In this document: positions 5,150 through 14,951 of the stretch, piece after piece
Position numbering within the stretch: the stretch's first letter is position 1
Layout: each line of letters begins with the position of its first letter
The notes under the pieces: generated by a model
The model's input: only the letters and a program-made list of their open reading frames with translations
What the model was told of the DNA's origin: nothing
The model's database searches: none
Assembly (NCBI GenBank): GCA_038093975.1
Contig: JBBPTG010000354.1
Location: 1 to 21,143, forward strand
Source: Chalciporus piperatus
Taxonomy: Eukaryota; Basidiomycota; Agaricomycetes; Boletales; Boletaceae
DNA length: 21,143 nucleotides
Direction: 5' to 3'
Program-made: the position numbers and the translations under genes

Positions 5150-7422
5150 AACTAACTCGTTAGGAAAATCTGTAAACTATCCACACAGTCAAACGGGGTC
5201 TCATGTTGATCATGAGCTTGGCCTGGACTCTAGTCAGGTGCTTAATTCCGTTTCCATAATCCGATATCTTTCCGAAAACCCAGGACCACGTTTCATTCGC
5301 ACGACAGATCGAGAATTGAAGCTATCTACTTCCATCGCTTCGCAACGCCTCCCTTCTGCTTTCACACGAGCAGAGGCACTTCTTGATTCAGGAGCTAACG
5401 CTATCTTCGTTGATCGGAGATGGATTGACAAAATCAAACTACCCCTCGTGCAACTCAGACATCCACTTACGGTATACAACGTGGACGGAACACATAACTC
5501 CGCTGGACAGATAACACACTGTGCGGAAATCATTATTCATTTCAACGGACATCGTGAGAAGGCCATTGCAGAAGTCACTGATCTCGGAAAGAATCAGGTG
5601 ATATTAGGATACGCATGGCTGAAGCAACACAATCCGGAGATAGATTGGAACAAAGGAACGGTCCACATGACACGTTGTCCTTGGTCTTGTTCCGTCTTAC
5701 GAGATAAACCACCGTTCGCACGTCAACTTGATGATGAAGAACGAAATTCCCTTCGGCACATCAACGCCGCAAAGAAGGATGCACCTGAACCGAAAACGGA
5801 AAAGATCCCGGAAGAACTTGTGCCAAAAGAATACCACAAGTATATTCACCTGTTCAAGAAGAAGGAATCTGAACGCATGCCAACCCGTAAGCCGTGGGAT
5901 CATGCAATTGACTTGAAAGACACTTACAAGCCGAAAAAGGGTCGTCTCATCCCACTCTCTGTCACGGAACAAGAAGAAGTCAGCGCATTCATTGATGATC
6001 AGCTCAAGAAAGGATACATTCGTCCTTCCAAATCTGAGCAGACTTCTCCCGTGTTCTTCGTTCCTAAGAAAGATGGCAAGAAACGCATGGTTCAAGATTA
6101 CCGTTATCTGAATGAACACACGGTGAAAAACAATTATCCGCTACCCCTCATTTCCCAATTGGTTGATAAACTGAAAGGCGCAAAACTGTTTACCAAAATG
6201 GACTTGCGTTGGGGATACAACAACATCCGCATCAAAGAAGGCGATGAATCTAAAGCCGCATTCGTATGCTTCCGTGGCGCCTTCGAACCCTTGGTAATGT
6301 ACTTCGGATTATGCAATTCTCCTGCAACATTCCAAACTATGATGAACGACATCTTCTCGGATGTGGAAGACGCCGTTGTTGTCTACATTGATGACATCAT
6401 GATCTTTACCAAATCCGACGACCCTGCTGTCCATGCCAAAATAGTCAGAGAAGTTCTTCGTCGCCTAGAAGAAAATGACCTTTTCGTCAAACCAGAGAAA
6501 TGTGTCTTCCATACCAAAGAAGTAGAATTCTTGGGAATGACAATTACTCCCGAGGGAATCAGGATGGACGACGATAAGGTCAAGGCGATTACCGAATGGC
6601 CAACTCCGACAAATGTCAGAGGTGTCAGAAGCTTTCTCGGATTAGCAAATTTCTATCGTCGCTTCATTCAGGATTACGCTCAAGTGGCTAGACCCTTGAA
6701 TGACCTTACCAAGAAGGATGTGAAATTCGTATGGGAAGAAGCGCAGAGGAACACCTTCAACACATTGAAACAGAAGTTCATCACTGCTCCCATACTCGCT
6801 TTCCCAGACAATAACAAACGCTTCCGTCTAGAATCGGATGCATCTAATTATGCCACGGGTGCTGTTCTATCTATAGAACAAGGAGACAAATGGCATCCCG
6901 TCGCGTTCTCTTCCCACTCCATGTCACCGGAAGAACGCAACTATCCCATCGTGGATAAAGAGATGCTAAGCGTTATCAGAAGTCTAGAACAATGGAGGCA
7001 TTATCTGGAAGGTTCCAAGCACGAGTTTGAAATCTGGAATGATCACGCGAACCTTCAGTTCTTCATGACTCGGCAAGATCTAAATCGTCGCCAAGCACGT
7101 TGGTCTCAATATCTTAGCCGATTCAATTTCAAATGGTTACACAAGGCAGGTTCCCAAATGGGAAAAGCCGATGCCTTATCAAGAAGAGAAGATCACGCAA
7201 TCGGTATCGAAGCAGATAACAAAGCTGTCCTTGTAATACCTCCGGACAGAATAGCTGCCACGTCAACTGTTCAACTCTCAACCGATTCCGATCTAATCAA
7301 GAACAAAATCAGAAAAGCAACCTTCAAAATACGCGAGACAGAAGTCATGAGACTCTGTAAAGAACACGGCATTTGTGAAGAATCTGATGGAATCCTGATT
7401 GACAAGAAAGGAAGGCTGTACG
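5112..7422 (+). CDS. pol: E2 Pol, first part: protease, reverse transcriptase, RNase H (interrupted)
   Basis: The start is set at the predicted frameshift. The frame is open upstream of the GTG at 5238 without an ATG, which supports a Gag-Pol fusion. Counting from 5238, the protease motif LLDSGAN has its catalytic Asp at 50. Reverse transcriptase shows KKDGKKRMVQDYRYLN and the catalytic YIDD at 383-386. RNase H follows, with its first catalytic Asp at 534 (RLESDAS), the Glu in DKEML and the Asp in NDHAN. The reading frame runs into a solo LTR at 7423 and stops at 7449-7451. Because the LTR plus one duplication is exactly 480 bp, the two halves of pol are still in the same phase, but the stop inside the LTR ends translation. 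The enzyme set copies the RNA into DNA inside the particle. Confidence 0.93.
7418..7422. repeat. Target-site duplication of the solo LTR (GTACG), left copy
   Basis: GTACG flanks the solo LTR on both sides (7418-7422 and 7898-7902), showing an integration rather than a rearrangement. Confidence 0.95.
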
Positions 7423-7897
7423 TGTTACGAACGCTCCATTCCTTATCCTAATCATCCCTACATTCCATTACGCTTACTAGGTTTCTCTTCGTTTCTTGGA
7501 CTTAGTCGTTTCACTTTCTCTTTTGTTATCTTATCTTATCGTGTCACGTGACTTACTTACATAAGCTAGGTCTAGACCTTCGCTTACTACTGATGACTCA
7601 CCGCTCACTCGTCAGCATCAGTCAGCATTACTCATCATATGACTCACGCTTACTCATTCCGCAGTAGAGTTAGTTACGCCATTGGCTAGTAGTCAGTATG
7701 AGTCATACCCAGTCACTTACGATAAGGTTTAACCACAACATGTACAAACATTGACAATAGTATATAAACCCGGGTCAACAAGCACTGGACTCCCCAGTCT
7801 TGTTCTCCTGGAGTTTCCTCATCGAACCTCAGCCAAGTTCATCGGCTCGCCATTGTCTAGTGTGAGTCTTAGCTCTTAGTTGAGTTGAGTCGTTTCA
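7423..7897 (+). mobile_element. Solo LTR of the E2/E3 family inside E2 pol
   Basis: 475 bp, same orientation as E2, beginning TGTTACG and ending TTTCA. It carries all LTR motifs: three Gcn4-type sites, TATA, and the AGTCTTGTTCT start at 7796-7806. It differs from the E2 LTRs at roughly ten positions, including a 1-bp deletion, so it came from another copy of the family. A full element presumably inserted between the RNase H and integrase regions and then lost its inside by LTR-LTR recombination. It breaks Pol and brings a promoter that could transcribe the integrase half. Confidence 0.95.
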
Positions 7898-7902
7898 GTA
7901 CG

Positions 7903-9320
7903 TTCCTGAAGAAGAAGAACTCCGCATGGAGATTATTCGACTTCATCACGACACGCCCGTTGCTGGACATCCCGGATATGAAAAGACAATCGAACTGCTA
8001 CAGCGCAGCTACGCTTGGCCAGGAATGGCTACGCTCGTAAAAGACTATGTCTCACGCTGTGACAGATGTGCACGTTTCAAAGGGATAAACTACGCTCCTT
8101 CCGGAAAGCTCTGCCCCCTTGAAGTTCCAGATCTTCCCTGGGAACATATCTCTGCAGATTTCACTACCGATCTGCCACTCTCGAATGGATTCGATTCTAT
8201 TCTTGTCGTTGTTGACAGATTCTCCAAAGAAGTCGAATTCATTCCCTGCAACAAGACGGTCACCGCTCTCGACACCGCCCGTCTTTACCTAACCCATGTA
8301 TGGAAACATCATGGACTTCCTAAAACCATCATATCGGACCGAGGTCCGCAATTCGCATCTCAAGTGATGAAAGACATATGCAAACGTCTTGGCATTACGC
8401 CCAAACTCTCCACCGCCTTTCATCCACAGACTGATGGACAAACTGAACGTATGAATCGAGATCTACAACAGTATCTCCGCCTATTCACGTCAGAAAAACA
8501 AGAAGAATGGACTGATTGGTTACCAATTGCGCAATTCTCATACAACTCGAAAAAGCAAGCTTCTACATCTAAGGCACCTTTCAACGTCACACACACATAT
8601 TCTCCAAGGATGGGAATAGAGAATTACACGTCTAAAGCGCCTGCTGCAACGGACTTTGTTGACACGCTTGCCAACACGTTGAAAGAAACCAAGGATAACA
8701 TAATAGAAGCTCAGAAGCATATGAAAGCGCAGGCCGACAAACACCGTTCTGAATCACCATCTTACGAAATTGGTCAGAAAGTCTGGTTGTCTACAGCTAA
8801 TCTCCGCCTGGCGCAGAGATCTAAGAAACTTTCCCCACGATGGTTGGGCCCTTACGAAATCACAACCTTGATTGGACGGAACGCACTACGTCTGAAGCTT
8901 CCGCGTACCATGAAAATTCACCCCGTCGTTAATATTTCACGTGTCAAACCATATAAGGACAGGTTACGGAAGCAAACCGTTGACAAGCCTGGGCCTGTGA
9001 TTGTGACAGAAGACAGAGATGATGAATATGAGGTGGATTATATCGTTGATTCTCGTTTACAGGGAAAAACCCTGAAATACCTTGTGCACTGGAAAGGCTA
9101 TGCGGAATCTGATCGGACATGGGAACCACGATCGAATCTCAAGAATGCACAGGATGCAATACGGGAATTCAACAAGATACATCCGTCCGCTCCACGATTC
9201 CTTCGCATGTCACGGAGTCTATTCGAGTCACTGTTCCAGCCGTATGACAACTTAACGAGTCAGGTGGATGATGGACAAATCAATTGGTTGAATACCGTGC
9301 CGGATACCGAAAAGGTATAA
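7903..9320 (+). CDS. pol: E2 Pol, second part: integrase with chromodomain (separated by solo LTR)
   Basis: The native sequence resumes at 7903. The first ATG is at 7926, used here for numbering. The HHCC zinc-binding region (LHHDTPVAGH, then CDRC) is followed by the catalytic triad D78 (SADFTTDL), D138 (ISDRGPQF) and E174 (DGQTERMN), a D-X59-D-X35-E spacing. Next come the GPY/F module (RWLGPYEI) and the conserved IHPVVNISRVKPY. A chromodomain lies at about 368-422 (YEVDYIVDS, then YLVHWKGY, then TWEPRSNL). The protein inserts the DNA copy and probably reads chromatin marks. It is cut off from its N-terminal Pol partners by the solo LTR, so this copy cannot make a full polyprotein, although it could be expressed from the solo LTR promoter. 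Confidence 0.93.
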
Positions 9321-9383
9321 GAGACTGATGTTTGACGGTCTTCACTCTCACGGTCTCTCTTCCACAAACCACCATCACCACCA

Positions 9384-9950
9384 ATGGATCTCAACGATGT
9401 CTACGCTTGGGAGAGTGTCCTCCGCGACATCTTCATTCGGAACTTCACTAGGGATCGAGGCAACTTCGTCCTCTCCCTCCTCTTTATACTCTTCGTCATC
9501 TGCAACGGCTGGATCCTCCGCATGCTCATCCCCTCCTTCCTCGCTTTCTTCGCCATTGTCGTCGTCACCATCGCCATTCAATATCTCATGTTCGCTCGGA
9601 TGATCGTGACCAGACGATCCACGTCTATCGAGGTTAACTGGGACTGGACGACAAGGTGGATGAAGCTCGTCGTATGGCACCCGGATCTGAGCAAGTGGGA
9701 CAACGTGATAGAGGTACAACAGGAGAATCCTGATCAGCAAGAATGGCCCACAAATTGGCCTGATCTCGCTCAACCTCCTATTCCCGACCCTGCACTCGTA
9801 GGTGCTCCCCACCCTATCCCTGTCGATGAAAACGATGGTAACCCATTCGAACCACCAGTAACTTGGACAAACAACAACCTTCAGGTTGCTACTGCTCCGC
9901 CAGCAAATGGAGTACCGTGGATGAATCAAGGTCCACTCGTCGAAGTCTGA
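9384..9950 (+). CDS. E2 third ORF: 188-residue two-helix membrane protein
   Basis: This ATG-initiated ORF (strong context CACCAATGG) lies 63 nt after pol and 34 nt before the 3' LTR. A short amphipathic N-terminus leads into two hydrophobic segments, about residues 28-45 (FVLSLLFILFVICNGWIL) and 48-70. They form a hairpin closed by positive charges (RMIVTRR). The remaining ~110 residues are Trp/Pro-rich and look soluble. There is no signal-peptide cleavage motif and no Cys pattern of known envelope proteins, so the position is env-like but homology is not shown. Expression would need a subgenomic or spliced RNA, or an internal promoter. Whether E3 had it cannot be seen. No family is recognised. 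Confidence 0.65.
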   Translation: MDLNDVYAWESVLRDIFIRNFTRDRGNFVLSLLFILFVICNGWILRMLIPSFLAFFAIVVVTIAIQYLMFARMIVTRRSTSIEVNWDWTTRWMKLVVWHPDLSKWDNVIEVQQENPDQQEWPTNWPDLAQPPIPDPALVGAPHPIPVDENDGNPFEPPVTWTNNNLQVATAPPANGVPWMNQGPLVEV

Positions 9951-9971
9951 TCATCTAGGAATACGATCCAT

Positions 9972-9984
9972 AGAGAGGGGGTAG
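9972..9984 (+). other. E2 polypurine tract
   Basis: AGAGAGGGGGTAG lies directly before the 3' LTR, the expected plus-strand primer position. Confidence 0.75.
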
Positions 9985-10460
9985 TGTTACGAACGCTCCA
10001 TTCCTTATCCTAATCATCCCTACATTCCATTACGCTTACTAGGTTTCTCTTCGTTTCGTGGACTTAATCGTTTCACTTTCTCTTTTGTTATCTTATCTTA
10101 TCGCATCACGTGACTTACTTACATAAGCTAGGTCTAGACCTTCGCTTACTAACTGATGACTCATCGCTTACTCGTCAGCATCAGTCAGCATTACTCATCA
10201 TATGACTCACGCTTACTCATTCCGCAGTAGAGCTAGTTACGCCATTGGCTAGTAGTCAGTATGAGTCATACCCAGTCACCTACGATAAGGTTTAGCCACA
10301 ACATGTACAAACATTGACAATAGTATATAAACCCGGGTCAACAAGCACTGGACTCCCCAGTCTTGTTCTCCTGGAGTTTCCTCATCGAACCTCAGCCAAG
10401 TTCATCGGCTCGCTATTGTCTATTGTGAGTCTTAGCTCTTAGTTGAGTTGAGTCGTTTCA
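9985..10460 (+). repeat. E2 3' LTR (476 bp)
   Basis: It is a direct repeat of 2014-2489 with three mismatches and no indel by my alignment. It carries the same TATA, start, Gcn4-type and GATA motifs. Confidence 0.97.
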
Positions 10461-10465
10461 CCCTT
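10461..10465. repeat. Target-site duplication of E2, right copy (CCCTT)
   Basis: Matches 2009-2013. The E1 LTR continues directly after it. Confidence 0.95.
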
Positions 10466-10520
10466 GTCCTTGACTAGGCTTTTACGTCTACGCTTTGACC
10501 TACCCGGTACAAGCGTAACA
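10466..10520 (+). repeat. E1 3' LTR, right part
   Basis: 55 bp ending CGTAACA, the inverted match of the E1 LTR start TGTTACG at 1598. It is immediately followed by E3 pol sequence (TAGAG at 10521-10525 is the expected E1 target duplication, whose partner lies left of the window). Confidence 0.88.
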
Positions 10521-12336
10521 TAGAGTGGGAAGAGAATGCGATGGGATGCCATTTGTCTCCTTGTTCTATAGATAGAACAGCACCCGTGGCGTAATTAGAT
10601 GCATCCGATTCTAGACGGAAGCGTTTGTCATTGTCTGGGAAAGCGACTCGGAGTATGGGAGCAGTGATGAACTTCTGTTTCAATGTGTTGAAGGCGTTCC
10701 TCTGCGCATCTTCCCACGCGAATTTCACATCCTTCTTGGTAAGGTCATTCAAGGGTCTAGCCACTTGAGCGTAGTCTTGAATGAAACGGCGATAGAAGTT
10801 TGCTAACCCAAGAAAGCTTCTGACACCTCTAACATTTGTCGGAGTTGGCCATTCGGTGATTGCCTTGACCTTATCGTCGTCCATCCTGATTCCCTCGGGA
10901 GTAATTGTCATTCCCAAGAATTCTACTTCTTTGGTGTGGAAGACACATTTCTCTGGTTTGACAAAGAGGTCATTCTCTTCTAGGCGACGAAGAACTTCTC
11001 TGACTATTTTGGCATGGACAGCAGGGTCGTCGGATTTGGTAAAGATCATGATGTCATCAATGTAGACAACAACGGCGTCTTCCACATCCGAGAAGATGTC
11101 GTTCATCATAGTTTGGAATGTTGCAGGAGAATTGCATAATCCGAAGTACATTACCAAGGGTTCGAAGGCGCCACGGAAGCATACGAATGCGGCTTTAGAT
11201 TCATCGCCTTCTTTGATGCGGATGTTGTTGTATCCCCAACGCAAGTCCATTTTGGTAAACAGTTTTGCGCCTTTCAGTTTATCAACCAATTGGGAAATGA
11301 GGGGTAGCGGATAATTGTTTTTCACCGTGTGTTCATTCAGATAACGGTAATCTTGAACCATGCGTTTCTTGCCATCTTTCTTAGGAACGAAGAACACGGG
11401 AGAAGTCTGCTCAGATTTGGAAGGACGAATGTATCCTTTCTTGAGCTGATCATCAATGAATGCGCTGACTTCTTCTTGTTCCGTGACAGAGAGTGGGATG
11501 AGACGACCCTTTTTCGGCTTGTAAGTGTCTTTCAAGTCAATTGCATGATCCCACGGCTTACGGGTTGGCATGCGTTCAGATTCCTTCTTCTTGAACAGGT
11601 GAATATACTTGTGGTATTCTTTTGGCACAAGTTCTTCCGGGATCTTTTCCATTTTCGGTTCAGGTGCATCCTTCTTTGCGGCGTTGATGTGCCGAAGGGA
11701 ATTTCGTTCTTCATCATCAAGTTGACGTGCGAACGGTGGTTTATCTCGTAAGACGGAACAAGACCAAGGACAACGTGTCATGTGGACCGTTCCTTTGTTC
11801 CAATCTATCTCCGGATTGTGTTGCTTCAGCCATGCGTATCCTAATATCACCTGATTCTTTCCGAGATCAGTGACTTCTGCAATGGCCTTCTCACGATGTC
11901 CGTTGAAATGAATAATGATTTCCGCACAGTGTGTTATCTGTCCAGCGGAGTTATGTGTTCCGTCCACGTTGTATACCGTAAGTGGATGTCTGAGTTGCAC
12001 GAGGGGTAGTTTGATTTTGTCAATCCATCTCCGATCAACGAAGATAGCGTTAGCTCCTGAATCAAGAAGTGCCTCTGCTCGTGTGAAAGCAGAAGGGAGG
12101 CGTTGCGAAGCGATGGAAGTAGATAGCTTCAATTCTCGATCTGTCGTGCGAATGAAACGTGGTCCTGGGTTTTCGGAAAGATATCGGATTATGGAAACGG
12201 AATTAAGCACCTGACTAGAGTCCAGGCCAAGCTCATGATCAACATGAGACCCCGTTTGACTGTGTGGATAGTTTACAGATTTTCCTAACGAGTTAGTTGC
12301 GGTCCGTTTGCCCAGATCATTCAGGCCGCTTTGCCT
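10521..12336 (-). CDS. pol: E3 Pol, N-terminal part: protease, reverse transcriptase, start of RNase H (truncated by E1)
   Basis: It is collinear with E2 Pol, with only a handful of residue differences. The same DSG protease site, YIDD reverse transcriptase site and the first RNase H Asp are present. An in-frame 6-bp insertion (CGAGTC) adds Arg-Val just before the RNase H domain. The frame stays open to FSSHSM, where E1 LTR sequence begins. Translation then reads through the E1/LTR junction to a stop at 10474. The -1 slippery heptamer is conserved at 12336-12342. The product would lack most of RNase H and all of integrase. Confidence 0.9.
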
Positions 12337-13503
12337 TTTCCCTTCATTTCGATATCTTTCATATCGTAGAAGTAAGCCTTCATTTCGTCGAATGAACGGC
12401 CTTCAAGAGGGTTAGATTCAGTAGACAGTTCTCTTACCTGTCTCTTCTGAAGTTTACAGGCACGTTTGTGTTCGCCTCTTGACCAACCACAGCCCTTGCA
12501 TTTGGTACTAGGTACCGGACATTGCTGTTTCGGATGTCCCGGTTTCCCACAGTTCCAACAATTTCCTTGTTTCTTTTCTTTGAAATTGCTTGTGGCCGCC
12601 TTCACGGCAGATGGTGCTTCTTCTTCTTCTATCTCGCCTTCTTCAATCTCGGCAGAACCTATATCCATTGGGGCACCACGACCCGGTTGTGTGCCCGTGT
12701 TGGTATATTTATATCGCGGGGTATCACCTGCGGTTCCTGTCTTGATCATGGAGATAAGCTGTTTCCTTCCTGCAAGGAGGCGTAGTTCTTCGACATATGT
12801 GTCATATTTGTCGAGTCGTCCTTTTTCCATTAAGATCCGATGTGTGATCTCTGGATCTGCGTTTAGTTCTAGAAGTTCGATGTGTCGCGCATCGTTCCAA
12901 TCGTCCATAAGGCGATGAGTCTGGAATGTGGTAAGGAATTTCTCCATAGACATCTTGCCTTGTTTCAGATTCTTGATCTGATTGCGGTGATATTCCACTT
13001 CGTTACCCGAACGGAATTGATCGGTGATACGTTTATGGAACTCGGCGGAAGTATATGTGGTTCCGTTTTCCAAGATGTCATGTGTCATGGCTCGTGAGAA
13101 AGTAGCGGCGTCTCCTCCTGTCATTCGACTAAGGATAGCTCTGATCGCCGTCATTCCGACTAACACGGTGTCGTTTTCATCTAGCCATGCGCGGACTCTT
13201 GTCCACCATTCTTCGAACTTCTTTCCTCTAGCTCCGTCATAGTCTCCTGGGTCTTTGACGATCTTGGATAACTTAGGTCCGCTAGGTCCGACCGTAGGAG
13301 CTAGTATTGCGCCAGGCACTTGGATGGCTTGTACTTGCGCTTCAAGCTGCAAGATATTATTGTTTAGATTTTGATTTAACCTTTGAGCGTTAGTAAGCTG
13401 ATCCGTCATGGTTTCTAACGCTAGTCTCAATTGCGTTCCAAGATCCCGTATGGACGCGTCACGATGTCCGAGAATGCCTGTCAAGGCGGGCGAGAACCGA
13501 CAT
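12321..13503 (-). pseudogene. gag: E3 gag, frameshifted near its start
   Basis: The ATG homologous to the E2 gag start is at 13503-13501. Fourteen bases present in E2 after codon 5 are missing, so translation from this ATG stops after 14 codons. The gag frame itself is otherwise open (a GTG lies at 13514) to the same stop as E2, and it has the same two zinc knuckles and acidic linker. From the capsid region onward it is nearly identical to E2. It also has one extra Gln codon (AIQVPG). Unless a non-AUG start or the internal ATG at codon MTDQ is used, Gag is not made. Confidence 0.8.
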
Positions 13504-13544
13504 TCTTGATGCACTAGAATGGAAGGGATAAAACTAGATTTATT

Positions 13545-14285
13545 TCAGATCTCCTGAGATCCTTCAAGGGTTTCTCCTGATAACGAAGCAGGGGTGTCTC
13601 TCTGATAAGGTGGCGGTGGAATGCTTCTTCTGATGGAATGAGGCGCGGGATAGTAAAGTTGCACTCCTGGTACGTTCGTTTCTCTTAGTCCTCCTTCTTC
13701 TTCGCTATCTGATTCTACTAATCCTGGTACCGATTCTCTGTCTTCTTCTAACTCTGCTTGTGATATAACAGGGGAAAGGGGAGGAGTAGGCGGGGTTACA
13801 ACACGGTTTCTGTGTGTTACAAGAATATAGGCGAAGTCAAAGGTAACGCGAAGGTCGTCTGAGAGAAGTACGTGGCCGAAGGTAAGGTACGAAAGTAGGA
13901 GGGAGACCAGTAAGCTGCGCTGCACGAATTCTCCTAAGTGGAACAAGAGGCTTAGAGCTACGAGTGCGGCGAGTAGGACGCGGGGTTGGTACTCTCTCCT
14001 TAATACGTATATCGGCGTCCTCTGGGATACCTCTAAGTAACCTGTTGCTTCGTCGGCGTTCACGTATCCGATCGTTAACGTTCTCTCGAATCGCGTTCTC
14101 ACCTGCCGGGGATATAAGCGTGTGATAGAGAGCGCGGCGGAAACTTTCCGTACGGCCAGAGATTCCAATGGGGAATTGGTGTTGAAGAGCAGAAAGATCC
14201 TCGTCAATGCCTGTCCAATCGACGGGCTCAGCGAGCGGGGTTGGGGCTCTGGGGATGGAGGAGGCACGGTAGTATAACTCTTCAA
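13545..14285 (-). CDS. E3 leader ORF 2 (246 residues, no ATG start)
   Basis: It has the same length and frame as the E2 copy. Hydrophobic segments (for example SLLVSLLLSYLTFGHVLL), the acidic patch and SIPPPPYQ are kept, although the hydrophobic stretch has about 18% nucleotide differences from E2 and no indel. Keeping openness, hydrophobicity and the PPPY motif through this divergence argues for a translated product. Confidence 0.42.
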   Translation of the reverse strand: MKSYTTVPPPSPEPQPRSLSPSIGQALTRIFLLFNTNSPLESLAVRKVSAALSITRLYPRQVRTRFERTLTIGYVNADEATGYLEVSQRTPIYVLRREYQPRVLLAALVALSLLFHLGEFVQRSLLVSLLLSYLTFGHVLLSDDLRVTFDFAYILVTHRNRVVTPPTPPLSPVISQAELEEDRESVPGLVESDSEEEGGLRETNVPGVQLYYPAPHSIRRSIPPPPYQRDTPASLSGETLEGSQEI

Positions 14286-14808
14286 CGCCGAAGGCGTCGG
14301 CTAGTATCTGTTGGGGGTTGGGCGGCAACGGTGCCCGAATAGCCTCGATGGGAGGGAGCGACGGAAGTCGACGAGTGCCGATCTGAAGATTGGCGGGATG
14401 ATGAGGTAACCGACTCGGAAGGGTACCGAGAGGGTGAATATAAACCTCAGAAGGTAAATGGTATGGGTAGGAGGGAATTACCGGAGGTTCTACCCAATCA
14501 ACGTAAAGATCCGAATAGTCAGGCTCTGGGACTATCGGCGTTGAGTACTTCTCAATGAGCTCCCTTTCTCTCTCAGCGTGTAACGCCTGAGTATGAGCGT
14601 AGTCTTCCTGGACACGAGCGTTCTCTCGCTCAAGGTCATCGATGATGCTGGTGAAGCCGGGATAGACCTCTACAGCTCGTTCGAGGTTTCTGATGACGCT
14701 AGTGAAGTCGAGGTTGTTCTCGACGGCGGGGAGATCAAGTATACCGTTCCACTGGATGGAAGGTACAGGGGACGCGGCGCGCTGAGATGCGGCGGGGTTG
14801 CTCGACAC
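13837..14808 (-). CDS. E3 leader ORF 1 (323 residues, no in-frame ATG)
   Basis: Homologue of the E2 leader ORF 1, opening at the same GTG after a stop. One out-of-frame ATG has arisen at 14639-14637. The candidate intron donor (GTGAGA) and acceptor (ACAG, with a second TTAG) are conserved. Differences from E2 cluster in the C-terminal Arg-rich part. Confidence 0.45.
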   Translation of the reverse strand: MSSNPAASQRAASPVPSIQWNGILDLPAVENNLDFTSVIRNLERAVEVYPGFTSIIDDLERENARVQEDYAHTQALHAERERELIEKYSTPIVPEPDYSDLYVDWVEPPVIPSYPYHLPSEVYIHPLGTLPSRLPHHPANLQIGTRRLPSLPPIEAIRAPLPPNPQQILADAFGVEELYYRASSIPRAPTPLAEPVDWTGIDEDLSALQHQFPIGISGRTESFRRALYHTLISPAGENAIRENVNDRIRERRRSNRLLRGIPEDADIRIKERVPTPRPTRRTRSSKPLVPLRRIRAAQLTGLPPTFVPYLRPRTSLRRPSRYL

Positions 14809-14938
14809 TTATTCAGAAACAAGGTCAGCGATGACAAGGCGCGAACAAGCAGCGCGGTACCCACTAGTGATCAACGGTTGAAGTGGCGTACAAGAACACG
14901 TGTGGTAGCGACGAGACGCTAAGACAAAAGAAAATATT

Positions 14939-14949
14939 AGTCTTGTTCT
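14939..14949 (-). other. E3 primer binding site for self-priming
   Basis: On the minus strand it reads AGAACAAGACT, two bases behind the LTR. It pairs exactly with the predicted transcript start at 15053-15043. Confidence 0.75.
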
Positions 14950-14951
14950 AA

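Larger units (their letters stand above)
2014..10460 (+). mobile_element. E2: complete self-priming-type Ty3/gypsy chromodomain retrotransposon
   Basis: The structure is a 5' LTR (2014-2489), an 11-nt self-complementary primer site, an AUG-free leader with two ORFs, gag, pol in the -1 frame (protease, reverse transcriptase, RNase H, integrase, chromodomain), a membrane-protein ORF, a polypurine tract and a 3' LTR (9985-10460). It is flanked by CCCTT on both sides. The two LTRs differ at three positions by my alignment (acact/acatt, ttagt/ttaat, tagtg/tattg), about 0.6%, so the insertion is young. Pol is broken by a solo LTR of the same family. E2 sits inside the 3' LTR of E1. Removing the solo LTR and one duplication copy would leave pol open, which suggests E2 was intact when it inserted. 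Confidence 0.95.

Noticed and set aside
5697..6119. 140-codon minus-strand frame in pol (mirrored at 11329-11751)
   Set aside because: Antisense of the reverse transcriptase region, with no recognisable domain.
9375..9929. 184-codon minus-strand frame opposite the membrane ORF
   Set aside because: Antisense shadow with low-complexity acidic content; the plus-strand ORF has a good start context and clear membrane segments.
9384..9950. Calling the third ORF an envelope gene
   Set aside because: Only position and hydrophobicity support it; there is no signal peptide, cleavage site or fusion-protein Cys pattern.
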